From Bacillota bacterium (GTDB lineage Bacteria; Bacillota; Desulfitobacteriia; Desulfitobacteriales; Desulfitobacteriaceae): a stretch of 7,681 nucleotides of DNA. Of the stretch, positions 5,818 to 7,681 are shown in pieces (the first letter of the stretch is position 1; each line of letters opens with the position of its first letter). Where the stretch lies: the NCBI GenBank assembly GCA_023390635.1, contig JAEWCM010000027.1, forward strand, positions 1 through 7,681, written 5' to 3'. Both the position numbers and the translations under genes were made by a program. Below the pieces are notes generated by a model. It saw only the letters and a list, made by a program, of their open reading frames with translations, was not told the origin of the DNA and did no database searches.

Positions 5818-7518
5818 TTACATTTTAAAAATTTTAATTAAATCTTGGAGTTCCTGCGCCATTTTAGCCAGACTCTGACTGGCATAGTTGATCTGCTCCA
5901 TGGAAGCAAGCTGTTCTTCGGTAGAAGTGGAAACCACCTTAAATTGCTCTAAGGTTGCCTGACTAATCTGAGCAATGCCCTGCATTGAAGTTAGCATTTC
6001 CCTGCTCCCTGCAGACATTTCCTGAATAACGGCTGACACCTCTCTGACCCGCTCTGAAGCTTCACTGACCAACTGAGTTATTTCTGTGAAGGCTCTGCCG
6101 GTAGAATTGACCACCTGAGTTCCCAATTGAACCTCCCTTGACCCTTCGGTCATCGCTGTCACAGCACTTTGAGTTTCTACCTGAATCTCTCGAATTAATG
6201 AGGCAATCTGACTAGCGGCAACTTGTGAACTTCCTGCCAATTTCCGAACCTCTTCCGCCACTACGGAAAAGCCCTGCCCATGCTCCCCTGCCCGTGCCGC
6301 TTCAATTGCCGCATTAAGAGCCAGCAAATTGGTTTGATCGGCAATACCGGCAATCGTTTGCACAATTTGATCTATTTCATTGGAGCGATCTCCCAGTTTC
6401 TGAACCACGTCTGCTGAATCGCGTACTGTGTGCTCAATCCTATTCATCTGGTCCACAGCAGACTGAACTGCATGGCTGCCTTTATTGGCAGCATCTACAG
6501 CCTGTTCCGATATACCGGCAGCTGCGTCGCTGTCGTGAGCCACATGTTGAATTCCACCGGCAATTTGTTCAACCGTAGATAAGGTTTGATGGATAGAATG
6601 AAGCTGTTGATCAATATCTCCGCCCACCTTAGTGATGGATTCTGTGACCATATTTGCTGCTCCTGAGGCTTGGTCTGCACTTGCAGTAAGTTCCTCTGCA
6701 GAAGCAGCCACCAACTCGGAAGAATCAGCCACTTTTCCTACTACAGACCGCAATTGCTTTGTCATATTGCTGAAAGATGTAGCCATTTGGTGAATTTCAT
6801 CTTCTGATTTAATCTTGATATCTTCCACATCCAAATGACCTGCTGTCACTTCTTCCGAGGCCTTCGCTACCGCTACGATGGAGCGGGTCATACCTCTGCT
6901 TAACCACCAGGCCATTAAACTGCCAAACAGCATAACGACAAGCACTGCTCCCACAAAAGTCACGATGTAACCAAATGTCAGTAAATCCCCTAAACGATCA
7001 GGACTACCGGTAAAGAGCATCCCCACTACATCACCTTGAGCATTTTTCAGTGGCATGTAAGCTGTCTGATAATTCACCCCATTGACACTAGCCTCTCCGG
7101 TATAGCTTGCTCCTTGTTTAAGTACCTTTTCCACTACCTTAGAAAATGCTTTGGTTCCCACGGCCCTTTGTCCATCGCTATTCTTTACCGTCGTAGCCAC
7201 TCGTGTATCACCGGAGAAAATGGTCACCGCTCCCCCGCTCAAAGTCGCCAAATCGTCTGCAATTTGATTGGTAATCTCCACATTCCCCTTGTATAGTGTG
7301 GAATTTTTCACATCCCAAGCGCCGGTATAGGTTAGATCCAAAATGCGAGACATCGAAGCCAAATCAGATACGGTTTTTTGCCCCAATATTTCTTTCGTTC
7401 GAGACTGGGTTGTGATGATACTGATAGTAAAGATCAGCACACAAACAACGAATAGGATACTGTTGACTTTAATTGCTTCCTTTGTTTGAAGTCTCATTTT
7501 CATTAATTTATCCCCCAT
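5818..7518 (-). CDS. Methyl-accepting chemotaxis protein with single-Cache sensor
   Basis: This is a transmembrane chemoreceptor that would signal through CheW and CheA to the flagellar motor. The order in 566 residues is: membrane helix at about 18-37, an extracytoplasmic sensor at 38-180 with the Cache-like run GGAVTIFSGDTRVATT and PLKNAQGDVVGMLFTG, second helix at 182-206, HAMP at 207-260, then a coiled-coil signalling domain. The kinase-contact hairpin carries NLLALNAAIEAARAGEHGQG (397-416) and VVAEEVRKLA. Methylation-type sites AASAEELTAS (271-280) and STSTEEQLAS (530-539) face each other on the two arms. There is no C-terminal CheR/CheB tether pentapeptide. The ligand cannot be told from sequence. 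The start is uncertain: ATG 7518 has AAAGGA 12 bases upstream, while ATG 7503 (five codons in) has GGGGGA at seven bases. It is convergent with rpsT. Confidence 0.96.
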   Translation of the reverse strand: MGDKLMKMRLQTKEAIKVNSILFVVCVLIFTISIITTQSRTKEILGQKTVSDLASMSRILDLTYTGAWDVKNSTLYKGNVEITNQIADDLATLSGGAVTIFSGDTRVATTVKNSDGQRAVGTKAFSKVVEKVLKQGASYTGEASVNGVNYQTAYMPLKNAQGDVVGMLFTGSPDRLGDLLTFGYIVTFVGAVLVVMLFGSLMAWWLSRGMTRSIVAVAKASEEVTAGHLDVEDIKIKSEDEIHQMATSFSNMTKQLRSVVGKVADSSELVAASAEELTASADQASGAANMVTESITKVGGDIDQQLHSIHQTLSTVEQIAGGIQHVAHDSDAAAGISEQAVDAANKGSHAVQSAVDQMNRIEHTVRDSADVVQKLGDRSNEIDQIVQTIAGIADQTNLLALNAAIEAARAGEHGQGFSVVAEEVRKLAGSSQVAASQIASLIREIQVETQSAVTAMTEGSREVQLGTQVVNSTGRAFTEITQLVSEASERVREVSAVIQEMSAGSREMLTSMQGIAQISQATLEQFKVVSTSTEEQLASMEQINYASQSLAKMAQELQDLIKIFKM

Positions 7519-7549
7519 CGTATAAAAATATCCTTTAAGAAATATTTAA

Positions 7550-7575
7550 TAATCGAATCAATTTCATAATGTTTA
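7550..7575 (-). promoter_or_regulatory. Candidate motility (sigma-28/SigD) promoter of the chemoreceptor
   Basis: On the minus strand TAAA (7572-7575), a 14-base spacer and TTCGATTA (7550-7557) resemble the SigD pattern TAAA-N15-GCCGATAT, keeping the CGAT core but few flanking bases. Chemoreceptors are often SigD-dependent, which makes this a reasonable guess only. No better sigma-A promoter was found between 7519 and 7629. The same gap has a tandem TTCTGAA repeated at an 8-base period (about 7595-7609) of unknown meaning. Confidence 0.28.
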
Positions 7576-7626
7576 TTTTTTCAAGGCTAACCCTTCAGAA
7601 TTTCAGAAGTAACATTTTTTTAAATT

Positions 7627-7681
7627 TTAAGCAGCATTTCGCATTGACTTATTCAGGCGATCCACAGCCAATCTACAAAGG
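7627..7681 (-). CDS. Possible 3' end of an upstream gene, unidentified
   Basis: A minus-strand frame enters from the right edge and runs 17 codons (LCRLAVDRLNKSMRNAA) to a TAA at 7627-7629. So short an open stretch can occur by chance. The mixed polar, non-repetitive composition and the position upstream of a same-strand gene make a real gene end plausible. By the B. subtilis order holA would be expected beyond rpsT, but these residues are not enough to recognise it. Confidence 0.3.
   Translation of the reverse strand, partial: LCRLAVDRLNKSMRNAA

Noticed and set aside
7655..7670. DnaA-box-like ATCCACA near the right edge
   Set aside because: A single partial match without neighbouring boxes; expected by chance.
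1..7681. CRISPR arrays, tRNA or rRNA genes, insertion sequences, riboswitches
   Set aside because: No repeat-spacer pattern, cloverleaf, transposase, terminal repeats or recognisable riboswitch core was found on either strand.

Overview
This is a chromosomal housekeeping and sporulation neighbourhood from a spore-forming Firmicute. A spoIIP gene means the organism makes endospores. Shine-Dalgarno sites are strong (AAGGAGG-type), start codons include GTG and TTG, and base composition looks close to balanced apart from AT-rich intergenic gaps. Protein style and gene order fit the Peptococcaceae/Desulfitobacteriaceae (Desulfitobacterium- or Desulfosporosinus-like). That assignment is an inference from memory, not from a search.

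Layout, left to right: (1) lepA (elongation factor 4), minus strand, running off the left edge with about 20 codons missing, with its own sigma-A-type promoter. (2) murJ (lipid II flippase), minus strand, with an extended -10 promoter that fixes its start at 3421. (3) A perfect 16-bp hairpin in the gap behind spoIIP. (4) spoIIP (engulfment murein hydrolase), minus strand, with a TTG start held inside a 14-bp stem. (5) A small four-helix membrane protein of the phage holin superfamily IV type, minus strand. (6) rpsT (ribosomal protein S20), plus strand, with a near-consensus promoter, a very strong ribosome binding site and a textbook terminator. (7) A Cache-HAMP methyl-accepting chemotaxis protein, minus strand, convergent with rpsT. 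(8) At the right edge, 17 codons that may be the end of another minus-strand gene.

The framework rpsT / spoIIP / lepA, with rpsT opposed to the others, is the order known from Bacillus subtilis (holA, rpsT, gpr, spoIIP, lepA). Here the gpr protease gene is absent from its usual slot, which holds the holin-like gene. murJ sits between spoIIP and lepA, and a chemoreceptor lies on the other side of rpsT. Two genes concern the cell wall: MurJ exports its precursor and SpoIIP cuts it during engulfment. LepA and S20 serve translation. Each main gene seems to have its own start signals, so the region is a set of neighbouring single transcription units rather than one long operon.

I do not see a new multi-gene system. 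The signal most worth following is the stem-loop over the spoIIP start. A promoter-like element lies in its loop, which would allow long transcripts to be untranslated and short ones to be translated. Second to that is a cluster of dyads ahead of the holin-like gene.
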